DNA from: an uncultured Mediterraneibacter sp.
Lineage (GTDB): Bacteria; Bacillota; Clostridia; Lachnospirales; Lachnospiraceae
Direction: 5' to 3'
DNA length: 64,000 bases
Assembly: GCA_944381935.1 (NCBI GenBank)
Contig: CALWMN010000006.1
Span: 62,001-126,000, forward strand
The number at the start of each line of letters is the position of its first letter. Within the stretch, counting starts at the first letter, position 1. The notes beneath the pieces are model-generated. The model had not been told where the DNA came from. It made no database searches and saw nothing but the letters and a program-made list of their open reading frames with translations. This document shows positions 17,805 through 26,550 of the stretch, piece by piece. A program made the translations under genes and the position numbers.

Positions 17805-18233
17805 TTATAATATATCTTCATTTAACTCATAGAGCAGTTCATTTGTCTGCTGAACAGAGCTTTTCTTATTAATACAGAATATCAGGATAGAATCGCGCTT
17901 GCTTTTGGGATACAAAATTGCTTCTCCCGCTATAGTAAGCGCTTTTTGTGTTTCATCCAGGGTAAGGCCTGCAGCGATGCACAGTGAGAGTACTTTATTT
18001 CGTCCAGGTCTTTTGGTTCCATTTAAAATCTGATAGGCATAGTTGCGTTGTATTCCAGACCTGTGGATGAGTTCTCTGGCAGACAGAGAAGAACTGTTTA
18101 AAATATCTGACAGGTATTCATGAAATGTAAGTTTGTAGCCTGCTTTTGCGGCGGCAGACGTATATTTATGAAGTTCAGACACTGTACTCACATCAGATAG
18201 TTGTTTTAATAAATTATCAGTTGTTTTTCCCAT
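17805..18233 (-). CDS. Helix-turn-helix protein paired with a Ser/Thr kinase
   Basis: A 142-residue protein with a Cro/C1-like (XRE) helix-turn-helix in its middle: SARELIHRSGIQRNYAYQIL (about residues 52-71) followed by GTKRPGRNKVLSLCIA. The C-terminal 35 residues hold no recognised domain. It converges on nrdG and is divergent from the kinase at 18342, across 108 bp. HTH proteins of this size recur beside this type of kinase in Clostridia. It could be the kinase's substrate or a regulator of the shared promoter region; this is inference. Confidence 0.8.
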   Translation of the reverse strand: MGKTTDNLLKQLSDVSTVSELHKYTSAAAKAGYKLTFHEYLSDILNSSSLSARELIHRSGIQRNYAYQILNGTKRPGRNKVLSLCIAAGLTLDETQKALTIAGEAILYPKSKRDSILIFCINKKSSVQQTNELLYELNEDIL

Positions 18234-18341
18234 AACAAATATCCCTTTTATCTATAAGCGTACGCGCATATGGGGAAAGCCGCGTGTTATCGATGTGAAT
18301 ATTTTATAATCTATCAGGATAAATTGCAATAGGAGAAAAAA

Positions 18342-19463
18342 GTGCAGATGAGCGAAGAATACCGTCTGTCGCAATATCAGGATTTCGGCAGGCTGGACAA
18401 TAGTAAAAACATCCATCTTAAACGAAGGATAACAGACGGGAGGATATGTGTGGAGAAGCATGTCCCTGTTGAGTTGGCAAATATATACAGATTTTTACAG
18501 AGGGTCCAGGACAGACATATCCCACAGATGTATGAATGTATCATACAGAATGAGCAGTTGATCGTTATTGAAGAGTACATAGAAGGTCAGACAATTGAGG
18601 ATATCATAAATGTCAGGAACATAAGCGAGGAAGAGGCGGCGTATATTATTCTTGAACTCTGCGAAGGCCTGAAACCTCTTCATCATGCAGAACCCCCAAT
18701 TATATGCCGGGATTTGAAGGCAGAAAATATAATGGTGGATAATAAACATGGTATTAAGATCATAGATTTTAATATTGCCCGTTCAGTCCAAAAAGGAAAA
18801 AGCCATGATACTGTATTTATGGGAACTGCCGGTTATGCAGCACCTGAACAGTTTGGGTTTTCACAGACGGATAACAGGACGGATATTTATGCCCTGGGCG
18901 TCTTGTTAAATTATATGCTTGTAAAACAATTTCCGATAGAACGGATAGCAAGTGGGAAACTTGCGCCTGTTATACAGAAATGCATACATATTGATTCCGA
19001 AAAGCGATATCAATATGTGGAAGAATTAGAAAAAGATCTCATTCAGACAGTTCACTTTATGAAAAGCAAAGGGAATGTATATCAGGTAAATATGAAAGAA
19101 TCCAGCAGAACTGGCCAGAAAAGCAGTTTTATACCCCCGGGGTTCCGGAACAGAAAACCCACCCATATTTTTTCAGCTATAGCCGGATATTTGTTTGTGA
19201 TCTGGTTTTGCTTTTCTCTGGAGCTGACAGAAAATGGAAGTCCTATGGGGATAGAAAAATTGCGGCTGGAGCAAACAATCATTTTACTATCTCAGATATT
19301 TATGATATTTATCATATGGGATTACCGGGGATGGAAAGAAAAAATCCCTCTGATAAAAAACGAAAATATCTGGATCCGTATCATAGGCTATATTTTTGCA
19401 GAACTCATTCTTATCATAACCGCAGCTTTTTTTTGTGTTGTCCTGGAAGCGGTTTTATTCTGA
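18342..19463 (+). CDS. Eukaryotic-like Ser/Thr protein kinase with C-terminal membrane helices
   Basis: A 373-residue (371 from the ATG at 18348) Hanks-type kinase. Residues 1-240 are the kinase domain. The catalytic loop is CRDLKAENIMV (Cys in place of the usual His or Tyr before RD). The metal motif reads DFN instead of DFG. GTAGYAAPEQFG is the activation and APE region. The Gly-rich loop is absent or highly altered (LDNSKNIHLKRR). A linker and three hydrophobic helices follow (about 277-293, 308-324 and 346-370), with no extracellular PASTA repeats. A GTG at 18342 has the better spacing from AGGAG, but the ATG six bases on is also possible. Active chemistry is likely, as the catalytic Asp, Lys and Asn are present. 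Confidence 0.85.
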   Translation: MQMSEEYRLSQYQDFGRLDNSKNIHLKRRITDGRICVEKHVPVELANIYRFLQRVQDRHIPQMYECIIQNEQLIVIEEYIEGQTIEDIINVRNISEEEAAYIILELCEGLKPLHHAEPPIICRDLKAENIMVDNKHGIKIIDFNIARSVQKGKSHDTVFMGTAGYAAPEQFGFSQTDNRTDIYALGVLLNYMLVKQFPIERIASGKLAPVIQKCIHIDSEKRYQYVEELEKDLIQTVHFMKSKGNVYQVNMKESSRTGQKSSFIPPGFRNRKPTHIFSAIAGYLFVIWFCFSLELTENGSPMGIEKLRLEQTIILLSQIFMIFIIWDYRGWKEKIPLIKNENIWIRIIGYIFAELILIITAAFFCVVLEAVLF

Positions 19464-19519
19464 GTGTATGCTGGCAGCATACCAAATCTTATCACAAGGG
19501 TTGTAAAATACAGGAAGCA

Positions 19520-19681
19520 TCATTTCTTGGAGTCTTTGTCAATATGACGAGTTAAATGCTCTTTCAGAACAAGATTGATGTATTGGGAAAAAGAACGGTC
19601 ATCCTGTTCTGCAAGATGTTTGATTGATTCGATAACATCAGAGTCAAGAGTGATGCTTACTTTATTTTTCAATGGTTTCAT
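19520..19681 (-). CDS. Small ribbon-helix-helix (CopG/Arc-type) DNA-binding protein
   Basis: A 53-codon gene on the reverse strand with a GAGGAGAA ribosome site ahead of the ATG at 19681. The product begins MKPLKNKVSITLDSDVIES, where VSITLD is the N-terminal beta ribbon. Two helices follow (ESIKHLAEQDD, then SFSQYINLVLKEHL), the standard RHH fold of CopG/Arc repressors and antitoxins. No toxin reading frame is adjacent: downstream on the same strand there is only the opposite-strand kinase, and upstream lies the promoter of a small membrane protein. It may be an orphan antitoxin or a regulator. Confidence 0.7.
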   Translation of the reverse strand: MKPLKNKVSITLDSDVIESIKHLAEQDDRSFSQYINLVLKEHLTRHIDKDSKK

Positions 19682-19747
19682 GGTTCTCCTCATTTCACTG
19701 TCAGATGTATTGGAATAGTATTATATTTATATGTATACGATAGAATC

Positions 19748-19776
19748 TTGACATATACCATTGAATGGGATAAAGT
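19748..19776 (+). promoter_or_regulatory. Promoter of the small membrane protein
   Basis: A consensus TTGACA at 19748-19753, a 17-bp spacer and TAAAGT at 19771-19776. The sequence TAAAGTAG is directly repeated at 19771 and 19781. The wider gap 19464-19815 otherwise holds only the RHH gene. Confidence 0.5.
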
Positions 19777-19815
19777 AGTATAAAGTAGGATTAAATGAAA
19801 GGAGGGGGAGCGTTC

Positions 19816-20163
19816 ATGAAAAGTTGGAAATTAGTATCAGGGATATTATCAATTGTATTATTTGCCTTTGTAAGTTTTCAATCTTGTGCAGCCGGGGTTG
19901 CGAACACCTTGGAAGCAAATGGAGAATCTGGAGGAACAGCAGGTTTTCTTGTGGCGATTATGCTTCTTGCAGGAGGAATTGTTTCCATTGTTACCAGAAA
20001 TGGTTCAAAGGGCGGAAATATTGCGCTGATCATTCTTTTTGGATTAGGAGCACTGCTCGGTTTTACTATGGCAGGAAGTTATACAGACCTGAATATTTGG
20101 GCGGGATGGTGTCTTATCTGTGCAGTAATTGCAGTAATATCTCTGATAAAAAAACGCGGATGA
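19816..20163 (+). CDS. Small hydrophobic membrane protein of unknown function
   Basis: A 115-residue protein with four hydrophobic helices (roughly residues 5-25, 42-58, 67-84 and 93-110). The first ends in FQSCAAG, which could be mistaken for a lipobox but lacks the usual residues at -3 and -1. Similar small proteins are widespread in streptococci and Clostridia, without a known role. The frame also opens at 19795, but the AAAGGAGGGGG site fits the ATG at 19816. Confidence 0.75.
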   Translation: MKSWKLVSGILSIVLFAFVSFQSCAAGVANTLEANGESGGTAGFLVAIMLLAGGIVSIVTRNGSKGGNIALIILFGLGALLGFTMAGSYTDLNIWAGWCLICAVIAVISLIKKRG

Positions 20164-20260
20164 GATATCTGAGTTGGAAAGATATGCTTACAATCCCGGA
20201 ATGTGCCTTTAGGTACTTCCGGTGATGGCTGTATCAATTCATTATAGTTTGAAATTGCGG

Positions 20261-20626
20261 TCAGTCTTCTATCGGTATCTCGATCTTTGAGATCGCATTT
20301 TCTTCCAGCCATTCGGGGAGCTGAGAAGAAAAACCGTCATCGGGCAGTTTTTCCTGTATCGTGATATTCGTCCCTTTATCCGGCAGATCAAGAGAGTATA
20401 CAGTAATTTTAGAGAGATCATAGCCTTTTGGTGAAAACTGCCCGATTTTGTCCTGTATCACCTTTCCGGAGCCGTCCAGATCCAGGGACCCCTCTTTGTT
20501 TTTCATATAGAGGAATGCCATCTTATACAGATATTCCTGATGGTCAGTGATGAGTTTTCCGTATGCGTCCGGGTTGCCTCGAACCGCCTGTTTAATAAGA
20601 CGAAGATGTTCTTTTGGCTCAATCAT
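20261..20626 (-). pseudogene. In-frame deletion fusion of an ECF sigma factor start and a DUF4179-type anti-sigma tail
   Basis: The 121-codon frame joins two unrelated halves. Residues 1-45 match the beginning of an ECF/SigV-like sigma factor region 2 (HLRLIKQAVRGNPDAYGKLI, then YLYKMAFLYMKN). Residues from about 46 match the extreme C-terminus of the anti-sigma-type DUF4179 proteins encoded next to such sigma factors (SPKGYDLSKITVYSLDLP, then LPEWLEENAISKIEIP). A deletion from early in the sigma gene to late in its downstream partner, keeping frame, explains it. The product lacks sigma region 4 and the membrane segment, so regulation by it is very unlikely. Confidence 0.65.
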
Positions 20627-20823
20627 TCTCTACTCCTTTCAGAAAAGAGGCCTCTTCTCTTTTGGTTTACATTAATTAGACTGTATGAGCAAGAGGCTGG
20701 TTGCAAAAATCTAACTGCACATGTTATTATGTAACAGAAGCATTTATATTTCTGACAGTCCAAATCTATGGCGGCGTCCGCCGCGTCGGACCTCCTGCGT
20801 ACCATTCAAAAGGAGGAACCCAT

Positions 20824-21262
20824 ATGGAAAAGAAACCGAACCGTCTGTATAAGTCACGGCTATTCGTCATGATCTTTGAGGACAAAAAGAACCTGTTGGA
20901 GCTGTACAATGCAGTAAGCGGAAAACAGTACAAGGACCCGGAACTTCTGGAGATCAGCACCCTGGAAAACGCGATCTACATGTCTTTTATAACGGCGGGG
21001 AAGAGCAGGAGCCGAAACCGGAGCTGGAAGTGCTGATGCTCAACATCAATGCGGGGCATAACCAGGACCTGATGAGAGCCAGCCATGCCCTGTGGGAGTA
21101 CGCACAGTACACGAGCCGGGTAAGGAAGTATGCGAAGGAGATGCCCATCGCAGAGGCGGTGGAGCGGGCGATCACGGAAAGTATCCGGGAGGGGATCTTA
21201 AGGGATTTCCTGGAAAAACACCGGACGGAGGCGAAGCATCCGGGGAGAAGAAAAAACTCCTT
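20824..21262 (+). pseudogene. Decayed Rpn/PD-(D/E)XK nuclease-family transposase-like gene
   Basis: The first 55 codons from ATG 20824 (AAAGGAGG site) match the N-terminus of Rpn-family recombination-promoting nucleases (KKPNRLYKSRLFVMIFEDKK). At about 20983 the match jumps frame and about 80 codons of the family are missing. The second half resumes as FYNGGEEQEPKPELEVLMLN, then ARNKYAKE-like helices and RAITESIREGILRDFLEK in another frame, and ends at about 21262, well short of the usual C-terminus. The catalytic PD-(D/E)XK core lies in the deleted part. It ends just before the leuS T-box. Confidence 0.72.
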
Positions 21263-21312
21263 GACTAATTTTAATCTTCTTCATATAATAAATGAGTATA
21301 TTGGTACAGACA

Positions 21313-21594
21313 GAGAAGAGAAATAGTAGGAGTGTACCGCTTTCAGAGAGCTGCCGGAAGGTGCAAGGCAGAAGCGTAAGCTTTGAACTGGTCTCGGAGT
21401 CCTTCTGCTGAAATACAAGTAAGCGGAAGCGGGAGTTCCCGTTATAGAATAAATGAGTGCATCTGCTGCCGGAGTCAGCGGGGGATTCCCGTCTGTTTTT
21501 GGGAAGCCTTAAGGGAGCGGATGAATAAGAGTGGTACCACGGAATCGAGCCTTTTCGTCTCTTGAGTTTTCAGAGTGAGAAGGCTTTCTTTATG
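21313..21594 (+). promoter_or_regulatory. T-box leader of leuS
   Basis: A tRNA-sensing riboswitch. Stem I features AGAGAG (21345-21350) and GGTGCAAGG (21359-21367) are present. A GAA-CTG motif puts a leucine codon at 21388-21390 as candidate specifier, with an alternative CTC at 21393-21395. The conserved T-box GAGTGGTACCACGG is at 21529-21542. A terminator hairpin with arms AGCCTT (21548-21553) and AAGGCT (21580-21585) and a T-rich tail closes the leader, 67 nt before leuS. Uncharged tRNA-Leu should favour the antiterminator. Which leucine codon is read needs folding. Confidence 0.92.
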
Positions 21595-21661
21595 CATATG
21601 TCTGCAGCGATGCAGACAGAGCATGGTAAACTGTTAAGTTATGAAAGTGAGGAATCATCAA

Positions 21662-24094
21662 ATGGGTACGAAGATTGTGTACAACCACAGGGCAATCGAA
21701 AAAAAGTGGCGTGAGAAATGGGAGGAATCCCCGGTTAATCCAAAGCTGGATGGCAATGGAAAGAAGAAGCCGAAATATTACTGCCTGGATATGTTCCCGT
21801 ATCCGTCAGGAAACGGTCTCCATGTGGGACATTGGAGAGGATACGTGATCTCTGATGTATGGAGCCGCTACAAGCTGCAGCAGGGATATTATATCATTCA
21901 TCCGATGGGATGGGATGCTTTCGGGCTTCCGGCTGAGAACTATGCCATCAAGATGGGAGTCCACCCGGCAAAATCCACTGCCCAGAACGTCGCAAACATC
22001 AAGAAACAGATCAATGATATTGCCGCGCTCTACGACTGGGATATGGAGGTAAATACGACGGATCCGTCATTTTATAAATGGACACAGTGGATCTTTGTCA
22101 AAATGTTCAAGGAAGGACTTGCTTACGAGAAGGAGTTCCCGATCAACTGGTGCCCGTCCTGCAAGACAGGCCTGGCAAACGAAGAGGTTGTAAATGGGAA
22201 ATGTGAGCGCTGCGGCGCCGAGGTGACGAAAAAGAACCTTCGCCAGTGGATGCTGCGCATTACGAAATATGCAGACCGTCTGTTGAATGACCTTGACAAG
22301 CTGGACTGGCCGGAGAAGGTGAAAAAGATGCAGACAGACTGGATCGGAAAATCCTACGGCGCAGAGGTTGATTTCCCGGTAGAGGGGAGGGATGAGAAGA
22401 TTACAGTGTACACTACAAGGCCGGATACGCTCTACGGCGCAACCTTCATGGTACTGGCGCCGGAGCATGAGCTGGCAGCATCCCTCGCCACAGATGAGAC
22501 GAGAGAAGAAGTAGAGAAATATATTTACGAGGCTTCCATGAAATCCAACGTAGACCGTATGCAGGACAAAGAAAAGACAGGCGTCTTTACCGGAAGCTAT
22601 GCGATTAATCCGCTGAATGGCGAGAGGACGCCAATCTGGCTGTCCGATTATGTACTGGCTGATTATGGTACGGGCGCTATTATGTGTGTGCCGGCTCACG
22701 ATGACCGCGACTTTGAATTTGCAAAGAAATTTAATATCCCGATCGTACAGGTTATCGCGAAGGATGGCAAAGAGATTGAGAACATGACAGAGGCATACAC
22801 GGAGGCGGCCGGAACGATGATCAATTCCGGCGAGTGGAACGGGATGGAGTCTGCTGTGCTGAAAAAAGAGGCACCGCACATCATTGAGAAACGGGGACTT
22901 GGACGTGCAACAGTGAACTATAAGCTCCGTGACTGGGTATTCTCACGCCAGCGCTACTGGGGAGAGCCGATCCCGATCGTACACTGCCCGGACTGCGGAT
23001 GCGTGCCGGTGCCGGAGGAAGAGCTTCCGCTCCGTCTGCCGGACGTAGAGTCCTACGAGCCGACGGGAACCGGCGAGTCGCCGCTTGCCGCTATCGACGA
23101 GTGGGTGAACTGCAAGTGCCCTGTATGCGGAAAGCCTGCAAAGAGAGAGACGAATACTATGCCGCAGTGGGCAGGTTCCTCCTGGTACTTCCTGCGCTAT
23201 GTGGACAATCACAATGATAAGGAGCTGGTATCCAGAGAGAAAGCAGACGAGATGCTTCCGGTTGATATGTATATCGGAGGTGTGGAGCACGCGGTCCTGC
23301 ATCTGCTGTATTCCAGATTCTATACAAAATTCCTGTGCGATATCGGTGTGATCGATTTCGACGAGCCGTTCCAGAAGCTGTTTAACCAGGGAATGATCAC
23401 CGGAAAAAACGGGATCAAGATGAGCAAGTCGAAAGGAAATGTCGTAGCGCCGGATGACCTGGTGCGTGATTATGGGTGTGATTCCCTGAGGATGTATGAA
23501 CTCTTTGTAGGGCCGCCGGAGCTGGACGCAGAGTGGGATGACAGGGGCATTGATGGAGTTAACCGTTTCCTGAAACGTCTCTGGAACCTGCTTATGGAGA
23601 GCAAAGACAAAAACGTCAAGGCGACAAAGGAGATGGTTAAGCTCCGCCACAGAATGGTATACGATATTACGAACCGCCTGGAGAGCTTCAGCCTGAATAC
23701 GGTTATTTCCGGGTTCATGGAGTACAACAATAAATTCATTGAGCTTGCGAAGAAGGAGGGCGGGATCGATAGGGAGACCCTTGAGACGATCGCAGTGCTG
23801 ATTTCCCCGTTCGCGCCGCATTTTGCCGAGGAAATGTGGGAGCAGTTAGGGCATGGCGAGACTGTCTTTAAGGCAGGGTGGCCTTCCTACGATGAAAGCC
23901 AGATGAAAGATGACGAGATTGAGATTCCGGTCCAGATCAACGGAAAGACGAAGGCGGTCATCAGCATATCCGCAGATATCTCTAAGGAGGATGCGATCGC
24001 GGCAGGAAAAGAGGCGATTGCCGATAAGCTGACAGGAAATGTGGTCAAAGAGATTTACGTTCCGAAAAAGATCATCAACATTGTCATGAAATAG
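21662..24094 (+). CDS. leuS: Leucyl-tRNA synthetase
   Basis: An 810-residue class I aminoacyl-tRNA synthetase that charges tRNA-Leu. The HIGH motif is HVGH at residues 54-57 and the KMSKS motif is at residues 586-590. The CP1 editing domain (about 220-420) contains the TTRPDTLYGATF threonine-rich region. Two CxxC zinc-like pairs occur (CPSCK, CERCG) and a further cysteine cluster lies near residue 445. The frame opens at 21641, but GTGAGG at the right spacing and family N-termini (KYNHxAIEKKW) favour the ATG at 21662. It is controlled by the T-box and is transcribed alone. Confidence 0.97.
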   Translation: MGTKIVYNHRAIEKKWREKWEESPVNPKLDGNGKKKPKYYCLDMFPYPSGNGLHVGHWRGYVISDVWSRYKLQQGYYIIHPMGWDAFGLPAENYAIKMGVHPAKSTAQNVANIKKQINDIAALYDWDMEVNTTDPSFYKWTQWIFVKMFKEGLAYEKEFPINWCPSCKTGLANEEVVNGKCERCGAEVTKKNLRQWMLRITKYADRLLNDLDKLDWPEKVKKMQTDWIGKSYGAEVDFPVEGRDEKITVYTTRPDTLYGATFMVLAPEHELAASLATDETREEVEKYIYEASMKSNVDRMQDKEKTGVFTGSYAINPLNGERTPIWLSDYVLADYGTGAIMCVPAHDDRDFEFAKKFNIPIVQVIAKDGKEIENMTEAYTEAAGTMINSGEWNGMESAVLKKEAPHIIEKRGLGRATVNYKLRDWVFSRQRYWGEPIPIVHCPDCGCVPVPEEELPLRLPDVESYEPTGTGESPLAAIDEWVNCKCPVCGKPAKRETNTMPQWAGSSWYFLRYVDNHNDKELVSREKADEMLPVDMYIGGVEHAVLHLLYSRFYTKFLCDIGVIDFDEPFQKLFNQGMITGKNGIKMSKSKGNVVAPDDLVRDYGCDSLRMYELFVGPPELDAEWDDRGIDGVNRFLKRLWNLLMESKDKNVKATKEMVKLRHRMVYDITNRLESFSLNTVISGFMEYNNKFIELAKKEGGIDRETLETIAVLISPFAPHFAEEMWEQLGHGETVFKAGWPSYDESQMKDDEIEIPVQINGKTKAVISISADISKEDAIAAGKEAIADKLTGNVVKEIYVPKKIINIVMK

Positions 24095-24109
24095 AACGAA
24101 AGATAACAG

Positions 24110-24159
24110 ATATCCCCCGATACTTCCGGATGGAAACCAGTCCGGGTACCGGGGGATAT
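24110..24159. terminator. Terminator shared by leuS and the converging dehydrogenase
   Basis: A long hairpin whose outer arms are TATCCCCCG (24111-24119) and CGGGGGATA (24150-24158), with an inner TTCCGGA/TCCGG pairing. It sits between two stop codons that face each other. Confidence 0.75.
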
Positions 24160-24161
24160 AT

Positions 24162-25094
24162 TTAACTGAAAAAGTCCCTGATCTGTCCTGCCACAATATC
24201 TGCCAGCCGCTGCCTTGCCTCCACGGCAGCCCATGCAATGTGAGGCGTGATAAGCAGCCTATTCCTGTCTTTGACAGTAAGGAAAGGGCTGGCTGCCGAC
24301 ATGGGTTCTGTGCAGAGCACATCCAGTCCTGCGGCACTGATCTCACCCGCATTTAAAGCGGCTGCCAGATCAGCTTCCCGGATGATCGGGCCACGCCCAA
24401 GATTCAGAAGGATCGCAGAGGGTTTCATTTTGCGAAACGCCGCTGCATCCATGATTCCCTCAGTATGCACATTTAACGGGGCATGGATGGAGAGAATGTC
24501 TGAACAGGAGAGAAGCGTGTCAAAATCAACCTGCTGATATCCCTCTTGCTTTGGAGCGCCCGACGCAGAGCAGTAAATGACGTTTGCTCCAAAAAGCCCT
24601 GCAATATCGGCAACTCTGCGCCCGATAGCGCCAAGCCCTAAAATTCCCCATGTCAGTCCGGTCAATTCGTGGAATGATTTTCCGAAATGAGTAAAGATGG
24701 GACTTTGGATGTAATGTCCGTCCCGCACATAATCGTCGTAATCCCTCAGTCCCTCCATCAGATAAAAAAGAAGGGCAAAGGTGTGCTGGGCGACAGATTC
24801 GGTAGAATAGCCGGCAACATTGCGCCATTCAATGCCTTTGTCGTCAAGGTATTCCTTGTCCAGATTGTTTGTCCCGGTCGCAGTGACGCAGACCAGTTTC
24901 AGATTCCGAGCGGAGGACATGGTTTTCTCATTGACCGGGACCTTATTGACGATAAGGACATCAGCATCCCCGATGCGTCCCGGCAATTCTTCCGGGGAAG
25001 TGGACGGATATTTTACGACTTCGCCAAGCTGCTCAAATGCAGAGAGGTCAACGTCATTGCCGAGTGTGTCGGCGTCTAAAAAAACAATTTTCAT
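24162..25094 (-). CDS. D-2-hydroxyacid dehydrogenase (glycerate/hydroxypyruvate reductase-like)
   Basis: A 310-residue NAD(P)-dependent enzyme of the D-isomer hydroxyacid dehydrogenase family. GILGLGAIGRRVA is the Rossmann loop (near residue 146). The catalytic set is complete: Arg in LNLGRGPI, Glu in LCTEPM and His in ITPHIAWA. The pattern is closest to glycerate dehydrogenase (HprA) rather than SerA, as no ACT or ASB domain follows. The frame begins four codons earlier at 25106, but that start overlaps a GCCGCC/GGCGGC hairpin. The ATG at 25094 has GGAG at better spacing. Substrate is inferred. Confidence 0.85.
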   Translation of the reverse strand: MKIVFLDADTLGNDVDLSAFEQLGEVVKYPSTSPEELPGRIGDADVLIVNKVPVNEKTMSSARNLKLVCVTATGTNNLDKEYLDDKGIEWRNVAGYSTESVAQHTFALLFYLMEGLRDYDDYVRDGHYIQSPIFTHFGKSFHELTGLTWGILGLGAIGRRVADIAGLFGANVIYCSASGAPKQEGYQQVDFDTLLSCSDILSIHAPLNVHTEGIMDAAAFRKMKPSAILLNLGRGPIIREADLAAALNAGEISAAGLDVLCTEPMSAASPFLTVKDRNRLLITPHIAWAAVEARQRLADIVAGQIRDFFS

Positions 25095-25290
25095 AAAGGT
25101 CTCCATTCCGCCGCCAGGACGGCGGCATAAATATATTTTCTGAGGCTTGGGAAGGGAGTTTTTTCATGCTTTCCCCTCTCATATCGACGTTATTATACCG
25201 CAAAAAGGGGCGTGAGACAACATTAAACCATACTGCAAACTTGACAGAGCGCCTGCTATGTAGTAACGTGGGATTACAGATGTAAGAATA

Positions 25291-26550
25291 ATGAGCTTGT
25301 ATCAGGAAGAGGATATCAGGAAAATGGGAAAGAAAATATGGTCCGCAGCAGCGGGATTTCTGGCGATGGTATTTATAGCGGCTGTCTTTCGGGAGGCAGT
25401 ATGGTTCGGATTTCACATGCCTGAGGCGATTGGGGAAACGGTGGAAAGCAGTGCGTATGACCTGGAACAGATCAGCAGCAGATGGTTTTCGCAATATTTT
25501 GCCCGGTTGAAAGGCTGGACTGTGCCGTATGATTACCGGATCATTGATGCCAGGATTGAGAGGACGGAGATCCTGGATGATCTGGAAGAGCCGTATATCC
25601 AGCTTGATTATACGGTATATACTGCCAGCGCCAACAGCGCCGTTGTGCGCAACCTGGAGCTGGCAGGCACAGAGGCACGCAGGGAATATACCGGCCAGAT
25701 GGTCCTTTGCTGGGAAGAAAAGGAGGAGGGAGTTTATGAGCTGACAGATAAGCTCAGGCCCGTGGAGTACCAGATACAGACGCCAAAGTTCCAGGAAGAG
25801 ATCAGGGCGCCGCAGACAGAACATTACGAGAGGGACCCGGACGAGATGATGACATACGATATCCGGGATGGAGTCCTTTATGTGACATATGATGCCGGAG
25901 AGAGTTTTGTGGAGGTGCCGGGCGGATATGGGCGGGTATGCGTCCGGGGCGGACAGTATACCGAGATTCTGAATCCGGGCAGCTATGTGGTTACGGAAGA
26001 ATTTACCGGTTTTATAGGAGGGCATACTCTTTTGTACAGCACCGATATGGGGCAGACGTGGCAGGAAAGCCGGGTTTGTGAAGGAGATTATATGGCAAAT
26101 TCTTTTCTCTCTGTGACAGGAGAGGGATATTATGTGACCCTGGCGACAGACCGCTCCCTGGGCAGCGACTATTATGGAACATACCGGTCAGAGGATCTTG
26201 AAAACTGGACGTCTGTTGAGATGCCGGATTATCTGTGGCCGAATCTTACCTGTGTCTTCTGGACAGAAGAAGGCGCCGGATATTTCGGCAAGGGGGCAGA
26301 ACTCTATGTGACCCGGAATAAGGGGGAGTCCTATGGGGAAGTGGCGTATCCGGAGCCGGTAGAAATCACAGAAAAGCTGGGATTCAACCCATTTGATACC
26401 GTGGAGAGTATGTATGAGGAAGACGGAAGCCTGTACCTGGTCGTGGGGCAGGGGGATGACGGAGACTATGCGAAAGACGGAAATGTGGTCAGGGCACTGT
26501 ACCAGATGCAGGATGACGGAACATTTCATTTTATCGGGGAGGCGGTTTAG
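25291..26550 (+). CDS. Uncharacterised secreted or membrane-anchored protein with Asp-box-like repeats
   Basis: A 419-residue protein with one N-terminal hydrophobic segment (about 17-34) that probably anchors it outside the membrane. The second half has repeated beta-strand elements resembling Asp boxes of sialidase-type propellers: YSTDMGQTW near residue 250, YRSEDLENW near 295 and VTRNKGESY near 337. No sialidase catalytic arginine triad is evident, so a non-enzymatic propeller or a distant relative is more likely. A possible promoter is TTGACA (25241-25246). It ends directly at the start codon of a small membrane protein, so the two are co-expressed. Confidence 0.75.
   Translation: MSLYQEEDIRKMGKKIWSAAAGFLAMVFIAAVFREAVWFGFHMPEAIGETVESSAYDLEQISSRWFSQYFARLKGWTVPYDYRIIDARIERTEILDDLEEPYIQLDYTVYTASANSAVVRNLELAGTEARREYTGQMVLCWEEKEEGVYELTDKLRPVEYQIQTPKFQEEIRAPQTEHYERDPDEMMTYDIRDGVLYVTYDAGESFVEVPGGYGRVCVRGGQYTEILNPGSYVVTEEFTGFIGGHTLLYSTDMGQTWQESRVCEGDYMANSFLSVTGEGYYVTLATDRSLGSDYYGTYRSEDLENWTSVEMPDYLWPNLTCVFWTEEGAGYFGKGAELYVTRNKGESYGEVAYPEPVEITEKLGFNPFDTVESMYEEDGSLYLVVGQGDDGDYAKDGNVVRALYQMQDDGTFHFIGEAV

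Noticed and set aside
19520..20163. A toxin-antitoxin pair made of the RHH protein and the small membrane protein
   Set aside because: The two are divergent rather than co-transcribed, and the membrane protein resembles widespread non-toxin proteins.
22943..23821. A 292-codon minus-strand open frame
   Set aside because: Lies entirely within leuS and is a codon-bias shadow.
25110..25126. A riboswitch before the hydroxyacid dehydrogenase
   Set aside because: Only a 6-bp GCCGCC/GGCGGC hairpin is present; no conserved aptamer pattern was recognised.
25054..26025. A 323-codon minus-strand open frame
   Set aside because: It is the shadow of the Asp-box-like gene and of the dehydrogenase leader; no recognisable protein pattern or start signal.
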